Shown: piece after piece, positions 1 to 11,279 of the stretch
Position numbering within the stretch: the stretch's first letter is position 1
How the letters are laid out: every line of letters starts with the position of its first letter
DNA from: Topomyia yanbarensis
Lineage: Eukaryota > Arthropoda > Insecta > Diptera > Culicidae
Length of the DNA stretch: 64,000 nucleotides
Direction of reading: 5' to 3'
Assembly (NCBI RefSeq): GCF_030247195.1
Contig: NC_080671.1
Location: forward strand, 29,567,543 to 29,631,542
Program-made: the position numbers and the translations under genes
Notes under the pieces: model-generated
The model's input: the letters and a program-made list of their open reading frames with translations, nothing else
What the model was told of the DNA's origin: nothing
Database searches by the model: none

Positions 1-1260
1 ACTAAAAGCCTATACTTTACAAATCTTATTGAATTTCTTGTGTCAGACAATTTTATCGAGAGTTATCGGTTCACCGCGGCGCTCCTTGGCGTGGAAATGG
101 TTGGACGTCAACTCTTGGAACGTTCATATGTGTGGCTATACGTGACTAAAAATATTTTTTTTTTTCATGCACGATGAATATAAAAATAAACCTTAACATT
201 ACACAAAAGATCCATTATTACCTTGCCTTCAAAATTGAAAAACAAAATAACCTTCGGTTTGAGCACTTTACACCAGACACCCCCCTTAAGGGTTTACTAC
301 AATGTTAGAGAATTATTTTAGAAACTACCACATAATTTAATTTTTTTTGCTCGGAATATTTGAAAAAATATGTAAATTTGTTTGGAATGGCCCCGAAGTA
401 AAATGTTTTTCATCTTCATTTTGTACACAATTAATTTCTTTTACGGTAAATCAGATAAATATCTAAGTACATAAAATTGGCTAATTTACTGGTTATTTGT
501 CTAGACATATTCCACGACATTGGTACTCTAACTGGTAGTTTTGCACTTCATCGATTACTACGAAACATGTATCCTGAAATAACACAATCTTAAAAATTAG
601 TCTGCTCTAACTCGCCCAAATAAGGATACAGAAACTGCCCAAAGCAAAAGATTTAAGATTTTTGTTTACTTGTGCATTGTGCGAACACAAAGAACAATGT
701 GTTATATGACTGCACTGGGAAACTGCACCATTCATCTATTCGTGGGTACAAGAACAATGACAAAGATGTCGCACAAAAGAGATGATATGACATTTGAAAG
801 AAGTTGTTTTCAGGTGTTCTTGACGCTATTCGAGTGATGGGAAAGCGACAAGCCCTACCAATAACTACAGACCCTTAGATACAGGACCGTGCGCAAGGGT
901 GGGGGAGGGAGGGATGGGTATCGGGGGTTCAGCCTATGAAACTATGAAGATTTTGAATTATTTTTAAAATTTTATTAACTTCCTGTTCAGGAAAAAAAAA
1001 GATACTGCAAACCGTTTGGACACATAAAATGTCATTTGACTTCGGTCACTCTAGAAACAAGTGAATGAAGAAACCAAGGACGAAACTCTGCGAGGGTGGC
1101 TGGAAAGGGATGTATGTCAAGTTGGACGACTTCTCTGCAGGATCGGTTCACGTTTCGACAAGCTTCGATATTAGCAACAGCAGTGAGTAGACAGCAGATG
1201 TCGGTCAGCGGGCTAGCAACGGCAGTTAAGAAGGAAAAAACACGAAGTTGGAGAAAATCG
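1..1260. other. Gene-free AT-rich stretch
   Basis: I see no convincing gene here. The sequence is AT-rich with short homopolymer runs. The only distinct signal is the G-rich run at 897-927, listed separately. The short open frames (for example 1096-1296) show no domain and no codon pattern that separates them from chance. Confidence 0.5.
897..927 (+). other. G-quadruplex-type G-run
   Basis: Four or more runs of at least three G lie within about 22 bases (GGGTGGGGGAGGGAGGG then ATGGG), followed by another G5 run. This fits the usual G3+N1-7 quadruplex pattern. It stands out against very AT-rich surroundings. No gene lies next to it, so any function is unknown. Confidence 0.5.
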
Positions 1261-1860
1261 GAATTAAGTTGCCTAGAGAAATTTTACCACCGATGATTAT
1301 TCCGTTGGAATGGCAGCGAAATGGATCGCGAAAATGGGCATCGTATGGGGTGAAATACCACCGCCGAGAAGTTCTCAGTACCAGCTAGCAGATAAATAGG
1401 AACGACTAGCACCAAGCAGGATAAGAAGCCCAGCGAAGGTGGCTGTAAACAGATGTAAATCCTTTTGGTCGACACCTCCGCATCGGTTCATGTCTCAACA
1501 GGTGACAATATTTGCAGCTGACCTGAGCAGGTCAAATATATCGCGAAGGTTGGACAGCAAGTAAGGAAAAGTAGCTATGGATAAAAACATGGCGTTTAAC
1601 ACAAAACAAAATAAGTAAGAACACAAAGCAGTACTTAACGGTTGCCCCGGATGGATGGTTTAGTCGGTTGGCTTAACAACTACTACAAACCAACCCAAAT
1701 CCACTACAAGCCAGCAGGCAGCGCACAGTGGTCGGAAATACCAAAAGCCTTCACTAGAGGCTAAACCATCGAATATATTCACAGGGTGTCTTTGAAGGAA
1801 TTGTTCGTATGAATATTCCCCACTATCTGAGAAAAACTTAAATTGAGGCAATAACTTTAA
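1261..1860. repeat. Old dispersed repeat, copy 1
   Basis: This stretch aligns by eye with 11280-11860: both share landmarks such as the words around AGAGAAATTT, GACAGCAAG, a CCAGCAGGCAG-like word and a GTGGTCGGA/GTGGTGTCTGA word, in the same order. Part of it also matches 3790-4040 in the opposite sense (the words near CAGTGGTCGG and CCATCGAATATATTC). It has no intact ORF. It may be the remnant of a retroelement, but no domain could be recognised. Confidence 0.45.
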
Positions 1861-2209
1861 GTCCTACAAGTTCAAGTTGTTCAACAAAATTCTTCATTAC
1901 GAGTATTTCTAAAACTATGTCGAAGACACCAACTTTCTACCTCGTCAGTATAAAAATTTAATTTTTCTAGTTCAATCATAGTAAGCCATGCCTCAATTTA
2001 ATTTTTCTCAGATAGTGGGGAATATTCTCAGAAACAGTTCGATAGCAACCATACGCGCTGGACGCGAAACAATTTTTCGCTCTCGACATTTCTTTTCATT
2101 AAAAATTGAAAATAGCAAAAATTTGTCCCGAAGTGCTAGAAAAGTGAAAAGAGGTTCCTCTCAACGGATAACCAGGCACGGTGTGTCATTCAAGAATGGC
2201 TAAACGACA

Positions 2210-3568
2210 GTACTAGCGGGAAATCCACTTGTTCGTCAGTTATATTCTAGCTGGAAACTAGACACAAAGTTCGATGCCCACATCAAGGTCTATCACAATC
2301 CCCTGGACGTTAATTGCTGAGAATAACGAAAGATGGCCGGTCAATGAAAATGTATGCAAGTCGAAACTTCAGAAGAAATTCTATGCGATAAACCGGGGAT
2401 CGCATAAAGAGGATCGCTAAAGTTTGTAAGTTTTGAATATAAGAGAAGGATATCTGCCACCAAAATGGAACCAGTAAGTACTACATACTACCATATTGAA
2501 TACATAGTTCGAAATCATTCACGTTTCCACGTATTTTTTTTCGATTTCGTGAATATATTGGAGTAATTGCATTGTGAGTCTGTATCTTCCACAAGCTTTA
2601 GTGAGGATCCATCGAAATAAATCACAGATAGGTTCAGAGTTGCACACTACTTTTGGAGTTCATTTTGTGGTTCCGAATGGAGGTGTATTACGCTGCTGTC
2701 AGTTTTTTTGTAAGTTGAGTGGCTTTCATTTTGTGTTCTATATCCTGCTCCGTGGTCTACAATCAGGAAGCCCACATTAGTTCCGCAGCTTTCGGATCGT
2801 CAAGTGTTTTTATTCCCATTGTTTGTGTGGAGAGCGACAATCCAACGCCGGGCCGGGTTTAAAGAGACCAATCGAGCACCCGAAAGTACTTCGAAGTACT
2901 TCATTATTTGAAAACGGATAGACAGGATATCAAGTTCATCAAGACACTCTGGGATGGATCGCAGGCTGTGCACAGTTTTAATGAATGATCATCAGCTTTA
3001 CTGAAAATCGGTGAGGTCGTTTCTTGTTTCTTTATAAAACTTCTCCAAACCATTTCTATTTGGAAGTAGCCAACGCAAACATCCTTCGTTGTCATTTTTT
3101 ATGAATATGCTTGAAGAACAAATGTAGTGTTTTCAAAATATTATTAAATTTTGGTTAATACAGTGTGGCTTGGTCAGCTGAACTTTACTGTCACGTCATA
3201 CGTGTCTTCATCACGCTAATTAATGTTTCACAGAGCAAGCTACTAAAATCTGTCGTAAATGAGAGTGGAAGCGTTTGTTTTTTTACATCATTTGCTGAAT
3301 CTTAAGGAGAGTCAATCAGTATCAATCCTACATGAGTTTGTATACGTTGAATGGTTTTCATAAAGAATTCGCAGACGGTGTGGAAAAGAGCGAATAAAGG
3401 CGCTTTAACCTAGGATTATTAGCCAGGGAAAGGTGTAAATACCTCTGTCCCATCGCAAAGGACCAAAGGAGTGACATTAACCTTCTTAGCCAAGTCACTC
3501 CCAACGATTTATTGTATACCCCTTAATGAAACGGTCGGTACGGTTGTCCTCGTTTCTTCCTCTATTAA
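2210..3568. other. Gene-free stretch
   Basis: No supported gene. One ATG in a good start context (2465) is followed within nine bases by a GTAAGT splice-donor word, but nothing downstream could be joined to it. Short ORFs at 2574-2780 and 2904-3095 have no recognisable features. Confidence 0.4.
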
Positions 3569-3640
3569 GATTCAAAAAGATTCGTTAATTAAATTATTCA
3601 TTAAATGAATAATTTAATTACCACATAATTTTGAATCGTC
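3569..3640. repeat. Perfect AT-rich palindrome inside a larger hairpin
   Basis: Arms at 3586-3602 and 3604-3620 are perfect 17-bp reverse complements separated by one base. Outside them GATTCAAAA (about 3569) is matched by TTTTGAATC (about 3630-3638), so the structure extends further with small bulges. It could be a cruciform-forming site or the core of a small foldback element. No terminal duplication is evident. Confidence 0.6.
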
Positions 3641-3789
3641 TTCACACCAAACTCTGCACAGTAGGCCTGGCCGTTTTAATATTTGCGGCATATGAAAATA
3701 TGCTTCAAATATTAATATTGACAAGAAAAACACTAGACTAACTGTAGTGTTTTCCAGGATGCTTTTCAATACTGGCTGTGTAAGGGTTA

Positions 3790-4040
3790 GAATAGAATAC
3801 AATATTCTCAGAAACAGTTCGTCCAAAGATACCCTGTGAATACATTCGATGGTTTGACCTCTAGTGAATTAAGTTCGAGTTTTTGGGGCTTCCGACCACT
3901 ATGCAGCGGTGTCTTTTGATGACTCCTTCTCGATAACAAACATTTACCCAATTTGTTGAACTGAGTCGTTTGGTTCACAAGACTAGATCCAGGCCTCTGA
4001 AAAAATCTTCAAAATTTGAGGGTTTCTGTCAAGCTTGTTG
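3790..4040. repeat. Old dispersed repeat, partial copy
   Basis: Matches 11725-11850 in direct orientation (words around GTGTCTGATCATGA versus GTGTCTTTTGATGA, then CCAATTTGTTGA, then GGGTTTCT). It also shares the word ATTCTCAGAAACAGTTCG with position 2025. It is non-coding and strongly diverged. Confidence 0.45.
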
Positions 4041-6089
4041 ATTGCTGAGTGAACGTCGATTTTTTCCCGTTTCGCTTTGTGCTGTGATGATGCACACGTC
4101 GAATCTCATAATGGTTTGTTCATCCCCAGCTATCTGTTCATGCGATGAATACAATGCCTGCTGAGTGGCGTTGTTGAGTAAAGGCTGGCACAATCTAGCT
4201 TAGAATTGCTCACACAGCATTTCGTTCGATGGATGAAGTAAATTCTCCCGAATGCCACGTTCACTGAATCTGGAGGCAGCATTTTCATGCGAATGCGATT
4301 TGCGCCACTCGTGAGAATCTTTTTTTTTTTTTTGTAAGAATGTGTGTTGCGTTTGGCTGTAGGATGAAGAGTCAGTGGATAAAAAGGCTACCAGATGCAT
4401 AGCGTGTGCAGATGCACAGTGATTTGGATTGAACGTCTCTTATGTACACTTCGAGTGTACTGAAAACTTGTGATGAAATTACTCGAATTATTTTTTGATA
4501 TTCATTACTTATGACATGAATCCCATTTAATAAGATCTCAATTCATCTATTTATTGCGCCACGAAAAAATCCCGAAATATGCCTCTTTTTTCGCGCTCCA
4601 CAGTGGTTTAACTCCTTAATGTACAAGCCATTGATCTCCATGCGATGTTTTTTTCCACCAAATTAATTTATGATTTATGTTATTAGTATGCCTTGAACAC
4701 TGCGCTCCATTTCACGACAGAAGTGCGCGCTTTCATTTAGTACATCGGGTAATTTTGCACGCAGTATTTCAATTCCTGGAGACAGCAGCCGCCCATCAAA
4801 ATCAGTTCCTTCCTACTCAGGGAACGGAGGCAGAACACATTATAGGCACCAGCCACTAGCAGTATTCCGAATCAATTAGGATCTACAACCAACGCGCACA
4901 AGAATAGCAGCAGCACCGGCATCGAAATGGCGCTCAAGAACGCCATTCATGCGAATGCGATTCACTCAATTATTGCGAATTTAATTCTCATGATTCTAGA
5001 CTCCGAAAATTCGTACGAGTGTGGACTCACAGCCTAAAGGAAAATGTATTGAGGAGAATGGCATATGAATGAACCTATGCTGAGAGTTTGTTTATACTCT
5101 CTCTCCCGAAGCTCTCACTCCCTCGAGCTTGATTTCGGCTCTCGTTTTCAATCTGTGTTATGGTTCTTTCATGTATTGCCTTCCGATAAATCTAGCACCT
5201 GAAGCCATTCGGCAGATGAGTTCATTTCGCATTCAGGCGAATGAACATTATACAACCTTGGTTTCTGTACGTTTCTTTTAAAATAAACGTCAAAAAATCT
5301 ACCCTCCCCCGTCAATTTTTTTGCGCACGGACCTGCTTCGATATCAAATTCCAAGCTATGCATCATATCAAGAGTCAGTACGTTAGGCAGACGGCATATC
5401 AAGGAAGCCGTGTACCTGTGCTTCTAAAAATCATCTAGTACTATCAAAACTGGCACACAGTTTTTAAAATCGTTGTTTAAAACACTACTGACAAGTATAA
5501 CAAACTGCGCCTAGTAAGATGGATTATTGAGCGTGACCATTCTTGAGGGCGGATAAGTTTCACTATGATCAATATCATAACTATGTGCTCTTCTTCAGAC
5601 ATCGTACCCAGAGATAGCGTAGGAGGCCAGGCACCCAAAAAGTGCATGTTCGAATCTTGCCTGGGGGCGATTTTTTCACATAATTACTAACGTTTAACTC
5701 ATTAGTACCGGTAGTATCAAGAAAATATAGGGGTTTTAAATTTTGTTGTGATCTAGAAAAATTCCGTAGTCAAATAAAACATCCAAAATAATGATTTTGT
5801 TATCAGATTGTGTATGCTTAACAAATATTCTGATCAACAAAGCGCTTACTTTGGAACAATATTTCACATTTCACTAGAAGTTTTTTTTTCTAAAGAGGCC
5901 TTATTTAATTCCGCGGTGTTGTGTACTTTTAGATTAAATTACTTTTTAGCAACGCTACCCTCTTCGAACTCGATGCTGGTAGATACTAGAAATCCTATGT
6001 TCAACAATAAAGCAACAAAGTATCCTCAGTTTGCTAGATTGGATCCCAAGCAACATATGTAACAAGTCTAAGAAAATGTTTAACCTATT
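4041..6089. other. Gene-free stretch
   Basis: Nothing could be supported as a gene. The sequence holds a T-rich run at 4320-4333, a pyrimidine-rich patch near 5096-5130 and a tRNA-like B-box word near 5650 that was rejected. The 84-aa frame at 5808-6062 has no recognisable motif. Confidence 0.4.
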
Positions 6090-6985
6090 TGGTTGAATAT
6101 CAGTCAAAGAAAAGTATAAAAGCATTTTTCAGACCATGGTTTATTGCTAATAGACCACAAACAATTTTGTTGCTGCTAATCGAACCATGAAACGTGGTTT
6201 TGTTGACTAAAAGGATTATTTTCGAATTAGCAACACCGACTCTTAACGATACTTAGTAGGTGGAGCCTACTGTTTGATAACTGTTGGTTGAAAGTATGTA
6301 ACTCAATACTATAGTGGAGAGCAGCTGTCAGTGTTTGTTGCAATAATTACCATGTAAACAACAAATTACTTGCAAACTCGTGAAATACTTGCCGACATTT
6401 TAATTAAACTAAATTTGCAACAACAAGATGGCGTCATCGATGCATCTGTATTCGTTGTTTTTCATCTGCCTACGAATCAGCCACAGCGAGAAGTCGGCCA
6501 TGATGCTTTCAAAGATTCTATTGTATATTGTTAGGCGTGATCGAAAATTGCGTCGTTTGCCTGGAGTGCTCTATCTTAATAATGTACTTTTAATTCATTC
6601 CGATTCCGATTCGCGTTGAAAATATAACCGTAAAATTGAAAAATTCACAGAAAATCTAGACGGGCCGGTAAAATTTAAGTACAGAAAAGCAAAACATTTG
6701 CTTCCAAATGTTCAATATTATCTTGCCAAATAACATCGTATTATTCCAACACCGAAAATTTTCCAAATATAATTAAACTCAATTTGAAACTAGGTGACAA
6801 AATTGATTTGCAAAATACCGCGTACGTTCTAGAATATGTTACAAATAGACTTCGCCTTGGGGCATTTTAATGATGAAACAGTTGAGATCATGATCACCGC
6901 GGCTAGGTTATTACACGTGATTTGGTTTCATTATTAGTTACTAATATTCTTTTACTACAAAATATGTTGCTTGTGGAGAAAAACG
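6090..6985 (+). repeat. Unrecognised repeat with coding potential, copy 1
   Basis: This block matches the reverse complement of 9588-10331 along most of its length, 12371-12530 in part, and 23567-23733 (inverted) at its left end. In two copies one frame keeps the same protein-like pattern: a block reading VKIEKFT, then PVKF.YR.AK, then LPNV, with the same C-terminal end LLHVIWF followed by a stop. Copy 1 is broken by stops and small indels in the middle (for example near 6733). The differing bases leave several amino-acid positions conserved, which suggests past selection on protein. I do not recognise the family; it may be a decayed transposon protein, an endogenised gene or a host gene family. 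Confidence 0.5.
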
Positions 6986-7286
6986 CTGTTCAAAATTGAC
7001 ATTTTCATTGTGCCTTATGCATAGGACAACCATGTTTTAGTATTTTCTGAACAAACCTCTTATTTATGATTTGTGTTTCAGTGGTGATACAGAATACAAT
7101 CCAACAGAAAACTCATTTTCGATAAAAACCCATATTTTATACTTTTATGGGCAGTGTAATCTTTCCATCGAGTGCCTGTTTGTCAAAATCAGTGCAAAAA
7201 ACCATTCCACTAGCTCGTTGAAAAAACTGATCTACTTGACCCCACTCTGCTCTACTAAAAAAAAAGTGGTGATTTGAAAAGCTTTT

Positions 7287-7376
7287 GGGCCCTATTCTCA
7301 TAGTCACGTCACTTAGTGACTAGAAGAAAATTTTGTTCAAGTCACTAGGCGACGGACGTGACTGAGAATAGTACCC
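7287..7376. mobile_element. Mini hairpin MITE
   Basis: The ends are inverted: GGGCCCTATTCTCATAGTCA at the left is matched by GTGACTGAGAATAGTACCC at the right. An inner inverted pair (TAGTGACT / AGTCACTA) makes the whole 90 bp a foldback. It has no coding capacity. This is a typical small mosquito MITE shape; the target duplication is not clear. Confidence 0.55.
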
Positions 7377-7399
7377 TTGGTTTGGTCAAAATCTGAGGC

Positions 7400-7745
7400 T
7401 ATGCCATATTTCCCCCTTAGGAGAAATATTGGGTAAACACTCAAATTTCTCACAGGGGCGATGAAACCAGTCTTTGTACGTGAAGGGCATAAATCCTAAT
7501 TTAGTAGTAATTTTCGACGTGGTGTTTACCCATTTTTTCTCCGTAGGGGAATATAGCACAGTGCTTTCGCAAAGGCCTGCTAAGCCAATACAAGTTTCGG
7601 CTCCACTGTGTCTTATCGGCATAAACAGAACTTCTGCTCGAACGGGACATCACGTTTGACCAGTCGTTCGATTGAAACACGAAGTGTGTTTTAGTTATAG
7701 AGATTTAGCGTCAAGCTCATAATTCCCGCGTATATTATTAATAGA
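7400..7745 (-). repeat. Dispersed repeat in F-box 3' flank, copy 1
   Basis: Lies just downstream of the minus-strand F-box gene. It matches 27790-28110, which lies downstream of the second F-box copy, and its outer part (words ACACACTTTGTGTTTCAATC and GATGTCCC) recurs at 63940-64000 without any F-box gene nearby. So it is a dispersed repeat that was carried along with the gene duplication. There is no intact ORF. Confidence 0.6.
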
Positions 7746-7774
7746 TAATTTCTTTTTGAAAAATTCTTAAAACC

Positions 7775-7780
7775 TTTATT
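7775..7780 (-). terminator. Poly(A) signal of the intact F-box gene
   Basis: AATAAA on the minus strand, 35-40 nt downstream of the stop codon at 7815-7817. The same signal sits at the equivalent place behind the second copy (27731-27736). Confidence 0.75.
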
Positions 7781-7814
7781 ATACACTTCACAATTTTATA
7801 TTACAAATAAAAAA

Positions 7815-9407
7815 TTAATCCGAATCAGCAAAATCGAACAGTGGCTGGGGACGCTCATAACTGGTAACACAATCCGGCAGCAGCAGTTTGACAGCACGTA
7901 AATCGTGCCGCGAAATCGATGGACTCCCGGACACCTCCAGGTATCGCAGCCGGGGGAAAACCTCGCCAACTCGTTGCAAACACTCCGGTTCCAACCACGC
8001 CAGCTGCGATAGGATCAGCCGTCGTACGGTGTTTCGTGGTAGATTCTCGATCAGAACTCGCATGAGGCTCAGCGTTAGTTCTTCCAGATGGACCATATCG
8101 TTCAGCCGGTCGAAAGCGTCCGTCATGTTGTTGGACCAACACACGATTCCTTCCACCTCGAATCGTTTCAGCCGGGTAAAGGTTTTGCAGATATACTGGA
8201 TGAAGCCGATGCCGTGGGGTTTGCTGCCACTGTGTATCCGAAGTGTGTGCAGATTTGGCAGCATCACGTTAAAGCGTTTGATAACCAGTTCGTAATCCTT
8301 TGGGACAGTATTCATTGCCAGCACGAATTCTTGAACGCTGGGAAGTGGCTTGAAATTCTCTAGCATTGAACTATGAAGATTACCTTCCACGCGAAGAATC
8401 TGTTGGCAAAAATGGAACAAAAATTAGTTAAAACGAATTACATGTTAGAGTAATTCAGGACTGACCTTCAGCTGTTGCAACCCTTCCAAAAACTGGAAAG
8501 CATCTCCACCCAGATCGTCCGTTACATACATCATGAGCTCTTGAAGATGAGAATAGCGATGACCAATCGTTTGCAGCACCCATCGTGTCGTTTTAATATT
8601 AAGCTTCAACGTCGTCAAATTGGGGGCATATGTGAAGAACTGTTGCAACAGGTTTTCGTCCCAACCATAGAAATGATCTTCGATTTCGAGTTTTCTTAGC
8701 TGCCGCATATCCAGATCTTTCACGGGAACCGTTATACACGTTTTGTACATTATTCTAAGGTGTATCAGCTGCGATGCATAGTTCTGCAAGATCCTAAACC
8801 AATGACCCCGATTACTGGATCTAGTCGAATCCATGCACAGATAGCGAACGTTCGGTGCTAATCGGATCATATCGAATTTCGGCACATCTAGCATATTGTC
8901 CAGTATACGAAAATTGGTCAGACTCGATAGAACTGGAAAATCTTTCGGGGAAATTTCGTCTACTTTGTCTTCCTTTGTCAAATGAATCCGAATCTTCTTA
9001 AGCCGAGGCAACCTCCAGACGATTTCCCGAAACTGCGACGGCGTACACTCGGCGAATAGACTAAACTGATCAAGGTTGGCTCCCAGCTTGTCAAGTAGAG
9101 CCAAAATAGACTTCATCTCGTAGGAACTGCAAGGACGATAGGCCAGCGAAATCTCCAGCGTCCGATAGGGTCGCCAACTTTGTTGAAGTACCTCGACCGG
9201 ATGCTCCAGCTGATATTCGAGTAGCAGTTTTACCCGTTCCATGGATCGATAGGACATGGCCTGTTGGCACCACCGGTGACACACTAGCGACGCCGCCCGG
9301 CGGTCGTCTATCCGCAAATAGCTGAGAATGTGCTCTAACATTTCCGGCGGCAGATCGTTGATGGTTGGGCGAGAGATTTGTTGGTGCTGCTTCGGTGGCG
9401 CTACCAT
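7815..9407 (-). CDS. F-box/leucine-rich-repeat protein, intact two-exon gene
   Basis: Exon 1 is 9407-8466 (942 nt), the intron is 8465-8400 (66 nt, GT...AG, phase 0), and exon 2 is 8399-7815 with the stop, giving 508 aa. Residues about 17-57 form an F-box, with the pattern LPPEMLEHILSYL then RRAASLVCHRWC. The rest is irregular LRR sequence with repeated L..L.L spacing and conserved Trp/Cys positions. F-box/LRR proteins are usually substrate receptors of SCF ubiquitin ligases, with the F-box binding Skp1 and the LRRs binding the target; the target is unknown here. The start is supported by homology with the second copy and by a TATA box and initiator upstream. A TATA-initiator promoter suggests focused, possibly stage- or tissue-specific, transcription. 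No frameshift or internal stop is present. The closest relative in view is the broken copy at 26134-27696. The orthologue name is not recognised. Confidence 0.9.
8400..8465 (-). other. Intron of the intact F-box gene
   Basis: A 66-nt intron opening with GTCAGT and closing with TTGCCAACAG on the minus strand, in phase 0. Translation on both sides runs without a break, and the second copy keeps the donor but has lost this acceptor. The length is typical of short dipteran introns. Confidence 0.85.
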
Positions 9408-9451
9408 CGTAGGATTATTCTTTTTCCTATGGTGTGCACTTAACTTTCGTA

Positions 9452-9489
9452 ACTGATTTGAGACACTTGAGATTTGAAGGGTTTTTATA
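9452..9489 (-). promoter_or_regulatory. Core promoter of the intact F-box gene
   Basis: TATAAAA at 9489-9483 and an arthropod-type initiator TCAGT at 9456-9452 on the minus strand, about 35 nt apart. This predicts a 5' UTR of about 47 nt before the ATG at 9407. The same TATA-TCAGT-ATG layout, with nearly the same spacing, precedes the second copy at 26053-26089. Confidence 0.75.
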
Positions 9490-9587
9490 GTTGAAGGGCA
9501 AGAATAGGCGAGAAAGCAGAATGAATGGTTGCCTGTGAGTAATACAACGTTTGTACCTGCTTTTGTATACCTGCTTCAGTAGATAAC

Positions 9588-10331
9588 TCAAGCAACATAT
9601 TTTGTTGTGAAATTTTTTTTACTAATAATAATAAAACCAAATCACGTGTAATAATCCAACTGCAGTGAACATATTCTCAACTTTTTCATCACCAAAAAAC
9701 CCCAATCTATTTGTAACAAGTCATGTGATTCTAGAACGTACGCTATGTCTTCCAAGTCAATTTTGTCACCTAGTTTTAAATCGAGTCCAATTATGTTTTG
9801 AAAATTTTCGGTGTTGGAATAATACGATATTGTTTTGTGAAAATAAAATGGAACATTTGGAAGCGCATATTTTGCTCTTCTATACATAAATTTCACCGGC
9901 GCGTCTAGATTTAGTGTGAATTTTTCAATTTTACATTTATATTTTCAATGCGCCCTCAAATAACATCAGAAACGGATGAAGATATAACCATTAGATAGAG
10001 CACTCCAGGTAAATGAGGCAGTTTAGAATTGCGCCTAACAATATGCAAATCGAATATGGCGCAAACATTTAAGAAAGCATCATGGTCGCTTTCTCGTTAT
10101 TTGAGTTGTTGACAGCCGAAAATCAATGATTAAAGATGCCTTCCCGTTGTTGCAATTTTTTTGTTGAAGCGCTGGCAAGTATTTTTCAAGTTTGCAAATA
10201 TGTTGTTCTTTATATGATACTTAAGGCAAACAAACGCTGACAGTTGCCTTTCACTATAGTATTGAGTTACTTTCAACTAACACTTATCAAACATAATATG
10301 CTCCAACTATTAAGCATCGTTTAGAGTCGAT
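9588..10331 (-). repeat. Unrecognised repeat with coding potential, copy 2
   Basis: Reverse-complement match to 6220-6985, placed right upstream of the F-box gene. This copy keeps the longest open frame of the family, an 84-aa frame at 9896-9642 with YRRAKYALPNVPFY near its start and a block LDLKLGDKIDLEDIAYVLES. That frame can be extended upstream without a stop for about 25 residues. A small frameshift near 9690 separates it from the conserved C-terminal end (LLHVIWF then stop). With copy 1 it brackets the F-box gene in opposite orientation. The family is unrecognised. Confidence 0.5.
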
Positions 10332-10628
10332 ATAATTCTGAACCCAGTGGCTCACACATCGTACACATCGAAATCTGATAATCGAAACCCAGCAAAACTT
10401 CATCAAATTACCATCAGCCGAGTCTCAGCGAATCCCCAGCCAACGAAACGCATCACTGCGTAATGCAGCATACTCGGGAGTTCGCCTAGCTCTTCCCCGG
10501 CTCCGTTCGCCATTGCGAATATTTTAAACCCTCTCAACAATTTTACCTATAGCACGGGTCGCATGACGCTATGGAATCGGGGGTTCCTTGTTTGGTGGTT
10601 TTTTACCACCGGGACAGGTAGTCCGTAG

Positions 10629-10876
10629 CAGAGATGCCAGTTACTTTTTTCAAATGTCTGCAAATAATATTTTTAAAGTCTGGGAAGTACCAAAAATGCC
10701 TAAAATAGATAACGCTGTAATTTGAAACTAGTGTAACCAAAAGCCTTTTTTCAAAAATCTGTAAATATCTGCAACCAAATTAAAAAATCTGCAAATATCT
10801 GCGTCATCGAAAAAATTTGCAGCTGAAATTAAAAGTCTGCGAATTTGCAGACATGTTTGCAAATCTGGCATCTCTG
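10629..10876. mobile_element. Non-autonomous hAT element (248 bp)
   Basis: The ends are inverted (CAGAGATGCCAG... and ...CTGGCATCTCTG), and the element is flanked by a perfect 8-bp duplication, GTCCGTAG, at 10621-10628 and 10877-10884. An 8-bp duplication with a CAGAG end is diagnostic for the hAT superfamily. The interior is AT-rich with repeated TCTGCAAAT words and no transposase, so it depends on an enzyme supplied elsewhere. The perfect duplication suggests a fairly recent insertion. Confidence 0.85.
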
Positions 10877-10884
10877 GTCCGTAG

Positions 10885-11279
10885 TGTGAATCTTAGTCGG
10901 TTGAAACAACCACTACCGACACGACACGGCTTATCTAGGCTGTTTGGAGAAAGAAGCCGACATTGAAGGACAGCTTCCATGGATGCCCGAACAACCATAG
11001 AAGTCGCCATCTTGGTTTTTAAAATGGCCTTAAACATCTATATTTGAGTCCACTCATTAATCCCGTTCCAAAAGTACCCATATTGATGGGGTTTTAGAGA
11101 ATCCCACTGAACCGAAAGTCGCCATCTTGATTTTCCAAATTGCTTCAGACATGGACATGGAAAACTTGATCAAAAATCGTCTTAGTCTTTTGCCTTCCAG
11201 AGGTCTTAGAATATTTTTGCGAAATCCATGCAAAAAAAACACTTTATGAGAAATCGTCTAAGTGTTTTGCCTTGGAGAA
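10885..11279. repeat. Degenerate direct repeats
   Basis: Two words recur in order about 110 bp apart: GTCGCCATCTTG with its flanks (11002 and 11116), and a block around AAATCGTCTTAGTCTTTTGCCTT (11176) that recurs as AATCGTCTAAGTGTTTTGCCTT (11250). This looks like an old partial tandem duplication. I see no gene. Confidence 0.4.

Noticed and set aside
2465..2480. Mini first exon (ATG in good context followed by GTAAGT)
   Set aside because: Only three codons before the donor, with no downstream exon or promoter signal to support it.
5600..5670. tRNA-like B-box word (TGTTCGAATCTTGCC) and a CCAGGCA/TGCCTGG stem
   Set aside because: No A box in a sensible place, no acceptor stem and no anticodon arm; too weak for a tRNA gene or SINE.
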